Source: Polaribacter sp. L3A8 (GTDB lineage Bacteria > Bacteroidota > Bacteroidia > Flavobacteriales > Flavobacteriaceae). Taken from it: 64,000 bases of DNA. The stretch is from the NCBI RefSeq assembly GCF_009796785.1, contig NZ_CP047026.1, positions 2,958,501-3,022,500 on the forward strand, given 5' to 3'. Of this stretch, positions 27,204-35,985 are shown piece after piece (position 1 is the stretch's first letter; each line of letters begins with the position of its first letter). The notes below the pieces were generated by a model, which was not told where the DNA came from, did no database searches, and saw only the letters and a program-made list of their open reading frames with translations. The position numbers and the translations under genes were made by a program.

Positions 27204-27234
27204 AAGTATATAAAATTTAAAGTTAATAAAAATA

Positions 27235-27267
27235 AAAAACTCAGGATTTGAACAATCCTGAGTTTTT
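27235..27267. terminator. Hairpin inside the IS256 element, upstream of the transposase
   Basis: A perfect 14-bp inverted repeat (arms AAAAACTCAGGATT and complement, loop TGAAC) with A/T ends that can terminate transcription on both strands. It lies between the right terminal repeat and the transposase start. That position suits blocking of read-through from neighbouring genes into the transposase. Confidence 0.75.
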
Positions 27268-27316
27268 AAAACTTACACACTTTATGAGACAGTGCCATAA
27301 ATTCTGATAACTGATT

Positions 27317-27952
27317 TTACTTTCTCCCAAAATCTGCAGGAATTTCTCCCCAAGCTTTGGTTTCCCATTTCAAAATAGGATTTTTATATGTGTTTTCTTT
27401 CAGCCATTTTTCGGCTCTTTTTATCAAGTCTAATAAATCTTTATTAGAAGCATCAAAATGCATGTTGGTTTTACATCTTTTCTGCTTTACCCAACTCATG
27501 GCAATCTTAGAATCAGAATAAATAGGAATATGCTCTTTGTTCTTACTCTTTAAAAGCGCAATTCCGTGCACTAGAGCTAGAAATTCGCCAATATTATTGG
27601 TTCCCTTAGCAAATGGGCCTTTTAAAAAAAGTTGTTGCTTATTATGTGTTAAAACACCTCTGTATTCCATTTTCCCAGGATTTCCAGAGCAAGCAGCGTC
27701 TACAGAAATACTTTCTAAAATAGGTCTTCCTAATTTTTCTTTTTCTGCGGATGATAAAGTGGGTTTTTTAGTGTCTTTACCAACGTAATCTGCATAGATT
27801 TTGGTAGCTGCAATTTCGGCTTCGTTTAAATCTGCAAAAGATTTGTATTGTGCGCCTTCAAAACCTTCAATTTGCTTTTTACAGACTTTCCAAGAAGTAA
27901 AAACTCCTTTTCTTCGTCCGTTCCAAACAACATAAAACTTTTTTTTACTCAT
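27317..27952 (-). CDS. rnhA: Ribonuclease H with N-terminal viroplasmin-like domain
   Basis: A 211-aa enzyme that cleaves the RNA strand of RNA-DNA hybrids. Residues about 4-48 form the RNA/DNA-hybrid-binding domain shared with eukaryotic RNase H1 (FYVVWNGRRKGVFTSW and QIEGFEGAQYKSF). The catalytic domain follows with VDAACSGNPG (Asp), NNIGEFLALVHG (Glu) and PIYSDSKIAMSWVK (Asp). The fourth Asp is likely near the C-terminus (IPADFGRK). Its start overlaps the purN stop by 8 bp, so the two are coupled. An insertion sequence lies just after its stop. Confidence 0.93.
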   Translation of the reverse strand: MSKKKFYVVWNGRRKGVFTSWKVCKKQIEGFEGAQYKSFADLNEAEIAATKIYADYVGKDTKKPTLSSAEKEKLGRPILESISVDAACSGNPGKMEYRGVLTHNKQQLFLKGPFAKGTNNIGEFLALVHGIALLKSKNKEHIPIYSDSKIAMSWVKQKRCKTNMHFDASNKDLLDLIKRAEKWLKENTYKNPILKWETKAWGEIPADFGRK

Positions 27953-28517
27953 TTATAGTTAAAATTACATCTTCAATAACTCTTGGAAAGTAACGTTGTT
28001 CTAAAATATGAATCTTTTCTGCGATTTTTTCTGGTGTATCTTCATTTAAAAGAGCTGTTTTTTCTTGAAAAATGATAGCTCCTTCATCATAATTGGCATT
28101 TACGTAGTGAATAGTGATGCCAGTTTCTGTTTCTTTATTTTCTTTTACAGCTTTATGAACGTTCATTCCATACATCCCTTTTCCACCATATTTTGGCAAC
28201 AATGCAGGGTGAATATTGATGATTTTATTTGGAAAAGCGTCAATAATTTTTGTTGGAATTTTCCATAAAAAACCTGCTAAAACAATATAATCTGCTTGTT
28301 CTTTTAGAAGATTTAGAACTTCATTCGAAGTAAAAAACGCCTCTTTTTTAAAATGTAAACATTTGATGTCTAAATTTTTACATCGATCAAAAACTTTGGC
28401 ATGTTCATTGTTACATAACACATAAGTAACCTTAGCGGTTTTAGTATGATTAAAAAATTTAATAATGTTTTCTGCGTTCGTTCCAGAACCAGATGCAAAA
28501 ATAACAATACGCTTCAT
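27945..28517 (-). CDS. purN: Phosphoribosylglycinamide formyltransferase
   Basis: Catalyses the third step of purine synthesis, formylating glycinamide ribonucleotide with 10-formyl-tetrahydrofolate. The 190-aa length is typical. The phosphate-binding loop FASGSGTNAENI is at residues 7-18. The catalytic Asn-His pair is in INIHPALLPKYGGKGMYG, and the folate-side Asp is in NYDEGAIIFQE. It is divergent from acpP, with a 171-bp intergenic region, and is transcribed together with the RNase H gene. Confidence 0.95.
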   Translation of the reverse strand: MKRIVIFASGSGTNAENIIKFFNHTKTAKVTYVLCNNEHAKVFDRCKNLDIKCLHFKKEAFFTSNEVLNLLKEQADYIVLAGFLWKIPTKIIDAFPNKIINIHPALLPKYGGKGMYGMNVHKAVKENKETETGITIHYVNANYDEGAIIFQEKTALLNEDTPEKIAEKIHILEQRYFPRVIEDVILTINE

Positions 28518-28649
28518 AACTTCATTTCTAAGCTACAAAAAAAAGAATAATTATTAACAAATAGATTGTTTTAAGTAAAGATTAAATATTTTTCTTTACT
28601 TTTAAGAATCATTTTTGCGGCAAAAATTAGTTTTAATTGTTAAGATTCG

Positions 28650-28657
28650 TATTTTTG
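28650..28657 (+). promoter_or_regulatory. Candidate acpP promoter -7 element
   Basis: TATTTTTG lies 31 nt before the acpP ATG and matches TAnnTTTG. A T-rich stretch (TTTTAATTG) is at roughly -33. Confidence 0.5.
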
Positions 28658-28688
28658 CCACGATTAAAATTTTAAAAAACACAAAATT

Positions 28689-28925
28689 ATGTCAGACATT
28701 GCATCAAGAGTAAAAGCTATTATCGTAGACAAATTAGGAGTAGACGATAACGAAGTAACAACAGAAGCTAGCTTCACAAACGATTTAGGAGCAGATTCTT
28801 TGGATACTGTTGAGTTAATTATGGAATTCGAAAAAGAATTCGATATTCAAATTCCAGACGATCAAGCTGAAAACATCGGAACAGTAGGTCAAGCAGTTAG
28901 CTATATTGAAGAAGCAAAAAAGTAA
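28689..28925 (+). CDS. acpP: Housekeeping acyl carrier protein
   Basis: A 78-aa acidic carrier for type II fatty acid synthesis. The phosphopantetheine Ser is in [15 protein letters not shown] (Ser about 37), with the classic DSL context. It is followed 6 bp later by fabF, then rnc, the usual order in many bacteria. This is the primary ACP, in contrast to the specialised one at 13795. Confidence 0.97.
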   Translation: MSDIASRVKAIIVDKLGVDDNEVTTEASFTNDLGADSLDTVELIMEFEKEFDIQIPDDQAENIGTVGQAVSYIEEAKK

Positions 28926-28931
28926 ATTTAT

Positions 28932-30185
28932 ATGCAATTAAAACGAGTTGTAATCACTGGACTTGGCGCATTAACGCCAATTGGTAATAATATTGAAGAG
29001 TATTGGAATGCCTTAGTTAACGGAGTTAGCGGAGCAGCGCCTATTAAAAGTTTTGATGCTGCCAAGTTCAAAACTCGTTTTGCATGTGAATTAAAAAACT
29101 TTGAAGTAACGGACTTTATTAATAGAAAGGACGCCCGTAAAATGGATAGGTTTACACAGTATGCAATGGTAGCTTCTGATGAAGCAATTGCAGATGCAAA
29201 CCTAGACTTAGACAAAATTAACAAATTACGCGTTGGTGTAATTTGGGGAGCAGGAATTGGAGGTTTAGAAACTTTTCAAAACGAAGCTATAAACTTTGGT
29301 GTTGGAGACGGTACACCAAGATTTAATCCTTTCTTTATCCCAAAAATGATTGCAGATATTGCGCCAGGAAACATTTCTATTAAGAATGGATTTATGGGGC
29401 CTAATTATACTACAGTTTCTGCATGTGCATCATCTGCTAACGCAATGATAGATGCTTTAAACTATATTCGTTTAGGAACTTGTGATGTTATTGTAACTGG
29501 TGGCTCTGAAGCTGCAGTTGTAATTTCTGGTGTTGGTGGTTTTAACGCTATGCACGCCTTATCTACAAGAAACGAAAGTCCAGAAACAGCTTCTAGACCT
29601 TTTGATGCAGAACGAGATGGTTTTGTATTAGGAGAAGGAGCAGGTGCTTTGGTTTTAGAAAGCTACGAACATGCAAAAGCAAGGGGAGCAAAAATTTATG
29701 CAGAGGTTATTGGAGGCGGTATGTCTTCTGATGCTTATCATATGACTGCACCTCACCCAGAAGGAATTGGGGTAATTGCTGTAATGAAAAATTGTTTAGA
29801 AAATTCAGGAATTAATCCAGAAGATGTAGACCATATTAACACACATGGTACTTCTACACCTTTAGGAGATGTTGCAGAATTAAAAGCAATTTCTGAGGTT
29901 TTTGGTGAACATGCCAAAAACATTAATATTAACTCTACAAAATCGATGACAGGTCATTTGTTGGGAGCTGCAGGAGCTATAGAATCTATAGCGGCAGTTT
30001 TAGCCATGAAACATGGTATTGTACCACCAACAATTAATCATGTTAATGTAGATGAAAATATCAATCCAGATTTAAACTTAACTTTAAATAAAGCTCAAAA
30101 GCGCGATATTAAAGTAGCTATGAGTAATACGTTTGGTTTTGGAGGACATAATGCATGTGTTGCATTTAGAAAATTAGAAGATTAA
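28932..30185 (+). CDS. fabF: 3-oxoacyl-ACP synthase II
   Basis: The elongating condensing enzyme of fatty acid synthesis, 417 aa. The N-terminus RVVITGLGALTPIG, active-site Cys in SACASSANAMIDAL, and His residues in NTHGTSTPLGD and STKSMTGHLLGAAG are all canonical. It sits between acpP and rnc, with gaps of 6 bp on either side. Confidence 0.97.
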   Translation: MQLKRVVITGLGALTPIGNNIEEYWNALVNGVSGAAPIKSFDAAKFKTRFACELKNFEVTDFINRKDARKMDRFTQYAMVASDEAIADANLDLDKINKLRVGVIWGAGIGGLETFQNEAINFGVGDGTPRFNPFFIPKMIADIAPGNISIKNGFMGPNYTTVSACASSANAMIDALNYIRLGTCDVIVTGGSEAAVVISGVGGFNAMHALSTRNESPETASRPFDAERDGFVLGEGAGALVLESYEHAKARGAKIYAEVIGGGMSSDAYHMTAPHPEGIGVIAVMKNCLENSGINPEDVDHINTHGTSTPLGDVAELKAISEVFGEHAKNININSTKSMTGHLLGAAGAIESIAAVLAMKHGIVPPTINHVNVDENINPDLNLTLNKAQKRDIKVAMSNTFGFGGHNACVAFRKLED

Positions 30186-30191
30186 TTCTCT

Positions 30192-30929
30192 ATGAATTTT
30201 ATTCGTAAAATAGTAAAGCCTCACAATGAAGAGGATGCGCAATTATATAACGAATTAAAAAAATTACTAAACTTTTCACCAAGGAGTATCAATAAATACA
30301 AAAAAGCATTTACACATAGATCTGTGCAAATGTTAGACAACAAAGGAATTCCTATTAATTACGAACGCTTAGAGTTTTTAGGTGATTCTATTTTAGGGTC
30401 TGTTATTGCTGCTTATTTGTATAAAAAAGTTCCTACTGGTAGTGAAGGTTACCTTACGCAAATGCGCTCTAAAATAGTAAGTAGAGAGCATTTAAATGAA
30501 TTGGGTAAAGATCTAGATTTAATACGATTTGTAAAAAGTAATATAGATCAGGCTAACGTTGGTGATAATATTCATGGTAATATTTTTGAGGCATTAGTAG
30601 GTGCTATTTATTTAGATAAAAACTACAATACTTGTCAGAAATTTATTTATGAAAATGTAATTGTTCCTTATGTTGATATTCAAAAACTAGAAGGAAAAAT
30701 AACGAGTTACAAAGGTCTTATTATAGAGTGGTGTCAGAAACAAAAGAAAAAATACACTTTTGATACTTACGAAGATTCGGGTAACGAAGCGATTAAGCAT
30801 TTTAGTGTTAAAATTAGTATCGATGGCGAGCAAATAGCCAAAGGTAGAGCCACTTCTAAGAAAAAAGCAGAAGAACAAGCCGCTAAAAGAGTCTATTTTG
30901 CTTTTCAGGAAGAGATTTCTTTAGGATAA
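30192..30929 (+). CDS. rnc: Ribonuclease III
   Basis: A double-strand-specific endoribonuclease used in rRNA and mRNA processing, 245 aa. The signature NYERLEFLGDSILGSVIA (residues about 55-72) holds the catalytic Glu and Asp. A second acidic patch is in NIFEALVGAIYLD. The C-terminal double-stranded RNA-binding domain spans about residues 165-238 (TSKKKAEEQAAKRVYFAF). It is the last gene of acpP-fabF-rnc. Confidence 0.96.
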   Translation: MNFIRKIVKPHNEEDAQLYNELKKLLNFSPRSINKYKKAFTHRSVQMLDNKGIPINYERLEFLGDSILGSVIAAYLYKKVPTGSEGYLTQMRSKIVSREHLNELGKDLDLIRFVKSNIDQANVGDNIHGNIFEALVGAIYLDKNYNTCQKFIYENVIVPYVDIQKLEGKITSYKGLIIEWCQKQKKKYTFDTYEDSGNEAIKHFSVKISIDGEQIAKGRATSKKKAEEQAAKRVYFAFQEEISLG

Positions 30930-31292
30930 TATAACTTATTATTTTTGTTTACCAATCTTCTTTAAACTCAAATTTATAGTGTTTAATGGAATGTAAATCA
31001 ACATCTATTTTTAAAAGAAATTAATTTAACAGCACCTAAGCTAGATTGAAAGGTATTTAATATAACTTTTTAACTAGTTCTTAGAGGATTTTCTTTTAAT
31101 AAAAGAACAAAAATCTAAGGTAGTTTAGAAGTGTTTATAATTATTAAAAAAAGTTTAGAAAGAGAATACTTTGTGCACTAAGGTCACTTTAATTTAAGAT
31201 ATCAGCGATAACGTTTTCGTTAAATTAACACTAAAATTCGTAAACAATTAGTAATTTAGCTAACTCATAAAAACGAGTATTAGTTATAATTT
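30930..31292. other. Intergenic region, about 360 bp
   Basis: No gene recognised. A TAATTTAG at 31252-31259, 33 nt before the next ATG, is a possible -7 element. No strong terminator hairpin was seen after rnc. Confidence 0.4.
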
Positions 31293-31763
31293 ATGCAGGT
31301 ACACGCTTTAGAAATGGACGATTTTTTTGAAGAAGAATATTCTTTAATAGGCATCCATTCTACCTTGGAAGATTATAAACTTGCCTACTTATTAAATAAA
31401 AACCTAAACGCAAGGTTTTATAAAGCAAAAGAAGATTTAGAGTTTGTTAGAGAAAAAAAGAAATCCTCTTTTTCTATTTATAAATATAAAAATATAGAAT
31501 TCGATTTCGATTGTTTTTTAATAGCAAATAGTTATAAAGGAGAAAATCAAACAACGTCTAATCAATTATTACTAACATTAGAAACAAAGACATATTTAAT
31601 TCCAGAAAAGAAAAAAGTAGATTTTTTCTTGAAAATTTGTGGAGTATCAGAAGATGAATTTGTTTCGAAAACAATAAATAGAATTAAAAGTATTGACAAT
31701 GTAATTACTGCATATTCAATAGATAAGAACACCTTAAAGTCGAAAGACTTTTTAATATTTTAA
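31293..31763 (+). CDS. IPExxxVDY family protein
   Basis: A 156-aa protein of a Bacteroidota-restricted family named for its motif, seen here as IPEKKKVDF (residues about 111-119). It is mixed alpha/beta with no signal peptide or membrane helix. It lies only 3 bp upstream of pyruvate kinase, the conserved context for this family. That suggests a role tied to pyk, but none is established. A second in-frame ATG at 31314 could be the true start. Confidence 0.8.
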   Translation: MQVHALEMDDFFEEEYSLIGIHSTLEDYKLAYLLNKNLNARFYKAKEDLEFVREKKKSSFSIYKYKNIEFDFDCFLIANSYKGENQTTSNQLLLTLETKTYLIPEKKKVDFFLKICGVSEDEFVSKTINRIKSIDNVITAYSIDKNTLKSKDFLIF

Positions 31764-31766
31764 ACA

Positions 31767-33194
31767 ATGAAAGACTACAAAAAAACAAAAATAGTTGCAA
31801 CCTTAGGGCCAGCAATTGATACTAAAGAAAAAATGAAAAACTTGGCCATAGCTGGTGTCAATGTTTTTAGAATTAATTTTTCTCATGCAGATTATGATGT
31901 TGTAAAACAAAATGTGCAAAGAATTAGAGAAATTAATGAAGAAGAAGGTTTCAATGTAGCAATTTTAGCAGACTTACAAGGTCCAAAACTTCGTGTAGGA
32001 GTTATGGAAGAAGGTGTCGTTTTAAAAGATGGTGACTTATTTACCTTTACTACAGAAAAATGTATTGGTAACAAGGAGAAAGCATTTATGACATACCAAC
32101 GTTTTCCTAAAGACGTAAAAGTAGGAGAACAAATTATGGTAGATGATGGTAAATTATTATTTGAAGTAGTTTCTACAGATAAAGATAAAGCCGTTGTTGT
32201 AAAAGTAATTGTAGGTGGACCTTTAAATTCTAAAAAAGGAGTAAACTTACCAAACACCGCTATTTCTTTACCAGCCTTAACAGAAAAAGATAAAGAAGAT
32301 GCAGTTTTTGCATTAGGTTTAAATGTAGATTGGATGGCACTTTCTTTTGTTAGAACGCCAGAAGATTTAAGAATGTTACGTGATTTAATTGACCAACATT
32401 CAGATTATAGAGTACCCGTAATTGCTAAAATAGAAAAGCCAGAAGCAGTTGCAAATATAGATGCATTAATTCCTTATTGTGATGGATTAATGGTTGCCCG
32501 TGGAGATTTAGGTGTAGAAATTCCTATGCAAGATGTACCATTAATTCAGAAAAAATTAGTGAGACGTGCAAAGAGAGCAAGAATTCCTGTAATTATTGCA
32601 ACTCAAATGATGGAAACAATGATTGACAACCCTGTACCAACTAGGGCAGAAGTAAATGATGTTGCAAATTCTATTATGGACGGAGCAGATGCAGTAATGT
32701 TATCTGGAGAAACTTCTGTAGGGAAACACCCATTAAGAGTAATTCAAAAAATGGCAGAAATTATTAAAGCTGTTGAGAACTCTAGAATGATTAAAGTACC
32801 ACATGAAGCACCACATATTAGAACAAACAGATTTATAACAAAATCGGTTTGTCATCACGCAGCTTTAATGGCAAATGATATTGATGCTACAGCAATTTCT
32901 ACATTAACAAATAGTGGGTATACTGCATTTCAAATTTCTGCTTGGAGACCACAAGCTAAAATATTAGCATTTTCATCAGAAAGAAGAATTTTAGGAAAAC
33001 TAAACTTACTTTGGGGTGTAAAAGCTTTTTATTACGATAAAAACTTAAGTACAGATGATACTGTAGTAGATATTAATAAAATATCTAAAGAAAAAGGCTT
33101 TGTTAAAGAAGGAGATTTAATGATTAACCTTACTTCTATGCCAGTAGAAGCTAAAGGTATGGTAAATACCTTAAGAGTATCTGAAATAGACTAA
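31767..33194 (+). CDS. pyk: Pyruvate kinase
   Basis: Catalyses transfer of phosphate from PEP to ADP in the last step of glycolysis. The 475-aa length is normal. The N-terminus KTKIVATLGPA, ADLQGPKLRVG, the active-site lysine region PVIAKIEKPEA, the metal site MVARGDLGVEIP and ATQMMETMIDNPVPTRAE are canonical. The C-terminal regulatory domain (residues about 350-475) is present. It is co-transcribed with the preceding IPExxxVDY gene and followed by a strong terminator. Confidence 0.97.
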   Translation: MKDYKKTKIVATLGPAIDTKEKMKNLAIAGVNVFRINFSHADYDVVKQNVQRIREINEEEGFNVAILADLQGPKLRVGVMEEGVVLKDGDLFTFTTEKCIGNKEKAFMTYQRFPKDVKVGEQIMVDDGKLLFEVVSTDKDKAVVVKVIVGGPLNSKKGVNLPNTAISLPALTEKDKEDAVFALGLNVDWMALSFVRTPEDLRMLRDLIDQHSDYRVPVIAKIEKPEAVANIDALIPYCDGLMVARGDLGVEIPMQDVPLIQKKLVRRAKRARIPVIIATQMMETMIDNPVPTRAEVNDVANSIMDGADAVMLSGETSVGKHPLRVIQKMAEIIKAVENSRMIKVPHEAPHIRTNRFITKSVCHHAALMANDIDATAISTLTNSGYTAFQISAWRPQAKILAFSSERRILGKLNLLWGVKAFYYDKNLSTDDTVVDINKISKEKGFVKEGDLMINLTSMPVEAKGMVNTLRVSEID

Positions 33195-33217
33195 ATACCA
33201 GTTTTTAATAATATTCT

Positions 33218-33251
33218 AAAAAGCATTTTGATTTTTCAAGATGCTTTTTTT
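33218..33251 (+). terminator. Intrinsic terminator of pyk
   Basis: A 14-bp stem (AAAAAGCATTTTGA with TCAAGATGCTTTTT, one G-U pair), loop TTTT, then a T-tract. It begins 24 nt after the pyk stop. Confidence 0.88.
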
Positions 33252-33340
33252 GTTTTCTGATGTTAATTTTTTTGTCATCTAATTATTTATACACCTGTTT
33301 AATTAGAAGTATAGAAACAAAACTAAAAAAGCTTTTTAAT

Positions 33341-34316
33341 TAATTTTTCAGAGGTCAGTATTTAAATTCATATCTTTAAAGTCAATAAATAGAGTATTAT
33401 TATGAATATATTTAAAGGACAAAATCTTCTAGAGTTTGCTGATCGGTTTAAAACGGATGAAGATTGCAAGAAATACTTGGCAGATATTAAATGGAAAGAT
33501 GGATTTCAATGTGTTAAATGTGGTCATAACAAGGCTCAAATAAGAAAAGATTTTTCACGTACATGTAATATTTGTTCTCATCAAGAATCATCTACCTCAA
33601 ACACACTTTTTCACAAGGTAAAGTTTGGTGTTAGAAAAGCTTTTTTTATTGTTTTTGAAATGAGTACAAGTACTAAAAGCCTTTCTGCTAGTTATGTTGC
33701 AGTTCGTTTTAGCGTAACAGAAAAGACAGCCCGTTTATTTATGCTCAAAATTAGAGAAGCAATGGAAAGTAGTGGAAATAGTCCTATGACTGGTATTGTT
33801 CATGTAGATGAATTTGTTTTGGGTGGACGAGAAAAAGACAAAGTAGGAAGAAGTTATAATGCTAAGAAAAAGAAAGCTATAACTGCTGTTGAACTAACTC
33901 AAGATGGAAAAGTTAAAAGAATGTATGCCATGAGAATCGAAGATTTTTCAGCTAGTTCTTTGCAATATATTTTTGTGAATCATATCAGTCGAAAAGCTAA
34001 AGTGATAACCGACAAATGGAGAGGTTACAGGCCTATTGCTAAAGTTTATAATATTACTCAAATAGAAAGTAATGGTGGTATGAATTTTAAAGCACTTCAT
34101 ACAATGATTCATCAAGTGAAATCTTGGATAAGAACAACGTATTCTTGGGTTAGTGACTTTAATCTAAATAGATATTTTAATGAATTTTGTTTTAGAATTA
34201 ATCGATCACAAAGTAAAGCAACAATATTCAATAACTTAATAACTAAAATGGTTGAAAAGGAGAAAGTAGAACATCACAAAATTATATGTAACTAACTACT
34301 GACCTCTATAATTTTT
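33341..34316. mobile_element. Complete IS1595-family insertion sequence with 8-bp target duplications
   Basis: The element is 33349-34308 (960 bp). The ends are inverted repeats (CAGAGGTCAGTA on the left, TAGAGGTCAGTA on the right when reversed, with further scattered matches). TAATTTTT is directly repeated at 33341-33348 and 34309-34316, an 8-bp duplication as known for IS1595. One intact transposase gene fills it. It lies between the pyk terminator and the CBS gene without breaking a gene. Confidence 0.92.
33402..34295 (+). CDS. IS1595-family (ISXO2-like) transposase
   Basis: A 297-aa transposase. The N-terminal zinc ribbon has Cys pairs in CVKCGHNKAQ and TCNICSH (residues about 38-65). 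The ISXO2-like DDE domain follows: HVDEFVLGGREKDKVGRS (first Asp), VITDKWRGY (second Asp) and the C-terminal FNEFCFRINR (Glu/Asn). It is intact and full length, so possibly active. Confidence 0.95.
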   Translation: MNIFKGQNLLEFADRFKTDEDCKKYLADIKWKDGFQCVKCGHNKAQIRKDFSRTCNICSHQESSTSNTLFHKVKFGVRKAFFIVFEMSTSTKSLSASYVAVRFSVTEKTARLFMLKIREAMESSGNSPMTGIVHVDEFVLGGREKDKVGRSYNAKKKKAITAVELTQDGKVKRMYAMRIEDFSASSLQYIFVNHISRKAKVITDKWRGYRPIAKVYNITQIESNGGMNFKALHTMIHQVKSWIRTTYSWVSDFNLNRYFNEFCFRINRSQSKATIFNNLITKMVEKEKVEHHKIICN

Positions 34317-34422
34317 TAATAAAAAAGTCTCTTAAATTATAAGAAATAGATTTTTTTTTGATGTAAAGGTTGTATAAAACAGAAAAAACAGTACATTTAA
34401 AAGAACTAAAAACTACATCATT

Positions 34423-34893
34423 ATGGCAATTAAAAGCTTTCAAGGCAAAAGAGATACAAATCAAGGAAAAGAAGAGACTCAAATTTTAGTATCAGATTAC
34501 ATGACTACAAAATTAATAACCTTTAAAGCTGAAGATACTTTAGATCATGTAATTAACCAATTAATTACCTATAAAATTTCTGGTGGGCCTGTAGTAAATG
34601 AGAAAAATGAACTAATTGGTATTATTTCTGAGACAGATTGTATTAAACATATTTCTGAAAGTAAGTACTATAATATGCCTTCGGATACAAATAATACTGT
34701 AGGTAAATATATGGTTACAGATGTTGATACAATTGATAAAAACATGAATATTTTTGATGCTGCTTTTAAATTTATTAGCTCACATAGAAGAAGATTTCCT
34801 GTTGTAGATAACGGAAAATTAATAGGACAATTAAGTCAGAAAGATGTTTTAAAAGCTGCAATTAGCGTAAAAGGAAATACTTGGAATAGTTAA
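34423..34893 (+). CDS. CBS-domain protein
   Basis: A 156-aa cytosolic protein consisting of two CBS motifs (residues about 23-80 and 95-150; VSDYMTTKLITF, GGPVVNEKNELIGIISETD, then VGKYMVTDVDTI, RRFPVVDNGKLIGQLSQKD). Such Bateman modules bind adenosine nucleotides. No catalytic domain is attached. It opens the stress-related block and lies directly downstream of the IS1595 element. A TACATTTA at 34392-34399 may be its -7 element. The function is unknown. Confidence 0.85.
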   Translation: MAIKSFQGKRDTNQGKEETQILVSDYMTTKLITFKAEDTLDHVINQLITYKISGGPVVNEKNELIGIISETDCIKHISESKYYNMPSDTNNTVGKYMVTDVDTIDKNMNIFDAAFKFISSHRRRFPVVDNGKLIGQLSQKDVLKAAISVKGNTWNS

Positions 34894-34944
34894 AATGTAT
34901 TTTATTCTTTAATATATGAGGATAGTGGGTACTATCCTTTTTTA

Positions 34945-35295
34945 TTACTCTTTTCTAATCAGTAAAAAAGTTTCATTCTCTAATGGTAAATAACCTTCAT
35001 CATAAATATAAAAATAAGTATTACCTGTTTTTGTTTTATAGATAGAGGTAAAAAACTGAAAGTCGAAACCTTTATCATATAATTTGGTTCTAGTTACTTT
35101 AGTTTTTCCTGATGTATTTAATTCTGATAAAATTTTATAGTTTTTTCTAAGACGATTATTAATATTTCTGATTAGGTTTTTACTGTCTTTATTTACACGA
35201 TTGTTATAGGCATTTCTACAATAATCAGAACAGAATTTCTTATCAATTCTACCCTTTACAATTTCATCACATTCTAAACATGTTCTATTTTCCAT
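34945..35295 (-). CDS. Small zinc-ribbon protein of unknown function
   Basis: A 116-aa protein. An N-terminal treble-clef-like cluster, CLECDEIVKGR followed by KKFCSDYCRNAYNNR (residues about 5-33), provides four Cys in a C-x2-C...C-x3-C pattern. The rest is basic then mixed alpha/beta (YDKGFDFQFFTSIYKT). Proteins of this look are common in Flavobacteria as hypotheticals. It overlaps the preceding acetyltransferase gene by 11 bp on the same strand, so they are co-translated. Confidence 0.7.
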   Translation of the reverse strand: MENRTCLECDEIVKGRIDKKFCSDYCRNAYNNRVNKDSKNLIRNINNRLRKNYKILSELNTSGKTKVTRTKLYDKGFDFQFFTSIYKTKTGNTYFYIYDEGYLPLENETFLLIRKE

Positions 35296-35827
35296 AATTT
35301 ATTTTTTTTAGTTCATACCAATTTACTTGCTCATTACCTTCTTTAAACTCATTAACAAATTGCAAACCAATTTTTTGTAAAATTTTGTTAGAACCAACAT
35401 TTCTTATTTCTGCTGCTCCATAAATAATGTTATAATTCATGGTTTTAAAACCGTAGTCTAAACATGCAATTGCAGCTTCTAATCCATACCCTTTTTTCCA
35501 ATATTTAGGAATCAATCGATAGCCAATATCTATAAAATCTTGGTAACCATTTAAGCTTTCTTTTTTACCTTTATTTAGTTTTAATCCAGACCAACCTATA
35601 AAATCACCAGAAGATTTTTCTATTACAGCAAACCTACCAATACCATGTTCTTGATATTGCTTAATAACAAAAGCAATATTTTTTTCAGCTGCTGCTTTAG
35701 TTGTAATACTATTATTTCCTAAATATTTATGTACTTCTGGGTTAGAATCTAATTTAAACATAGCTTCTAAATCACTTTGTCTAAGCTCTCTAAGAAGTAA
35801 TCTTTCTGTTTCTAATTGAAATTTCAT
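35285..35827 (-). CDS. GNAT acetyltransferase, RimJ/RimL type
   Basis: A 180-aa acetyltransferase. The start ETERLLLRELRQSDLEAMF is diagnostic of the RimJ/RimL-like branch. The acetyl-CoA region is IGYRLIPKYWKKGYGLEAA (residues about 104-122), followed by AEIRNVGSNKILQKIGLQF. Members acetylate ribosomal-protein N-termini, antibiotics or small amines; the substrate here is unknown. It is the first gene of a two-gene transcript with the zinc-ribbon gene. Confidence 0.88.
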   Translation of the reverse strand: MKFQLETERLLLRELRQSDLEAMFKLDSNPEVHKYLGNNSITTKAAAEKNIAFVIKQYQEHGIGRFAVIEKSSGDFIGWSGLKLNKGKKESLNGYQDFIDIGYRLIPKYWKKGYGLEAAIACLDYGFKTMNYNIIYGAAEIRNVGSNKILQKIGLQFVNEFKEGNEQVNWYELKKINYGK

Positions 35828-35985
35828 ATCGTAAATATAGTTAAAAAATATCCGTTTACAAACGACTACAAATAATTACAACCGAAAGTAATTGTTTTGT
35901 AACCGAATAAAATTGCAATGGTGTCGCAACTTTGCAGTGTCAAAACGAATTGACATCAACAAATAATAATTTAAAAACTTATCTT

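Larger units (their letters stand above)
25950..27304. mobile_element. Complete IS256-family insertion sequence with 8-bp target duplications
   Basis: The element spans 25958-27296 (1339 bp). Imperfect terminal inverted repeats are readable over about 38 bp, sharing CACT, GTGTAAGTT and TCAGG. The 8-bp sequence ATAAATTC is directly duplicated at 25950-25957 and 27297-27304, fitting the 8-9 bp duplication known for IS256. It encodes one intact transposase. The right copy of the target begins 22 bp before the last coding base of the RNase H gene frame in plus coordinates, so the insertion is downstream of that gene and disrupts no coding sequence. Confidence 0.95.

Noticed and set aside
30930-31292. 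Small gene between rnc and the IPExxxVDY gene
   Set aside because: No open frame with sensible composition or start context was seen, only AT-rich sequence.
34357-34399. Sixth FNR-like promoter upstream of the CBS gene
   Set aside because: A single TTGAT half-site and a TACATTTA are present, but the second half-site is absent and the spacing is off by about two bases.
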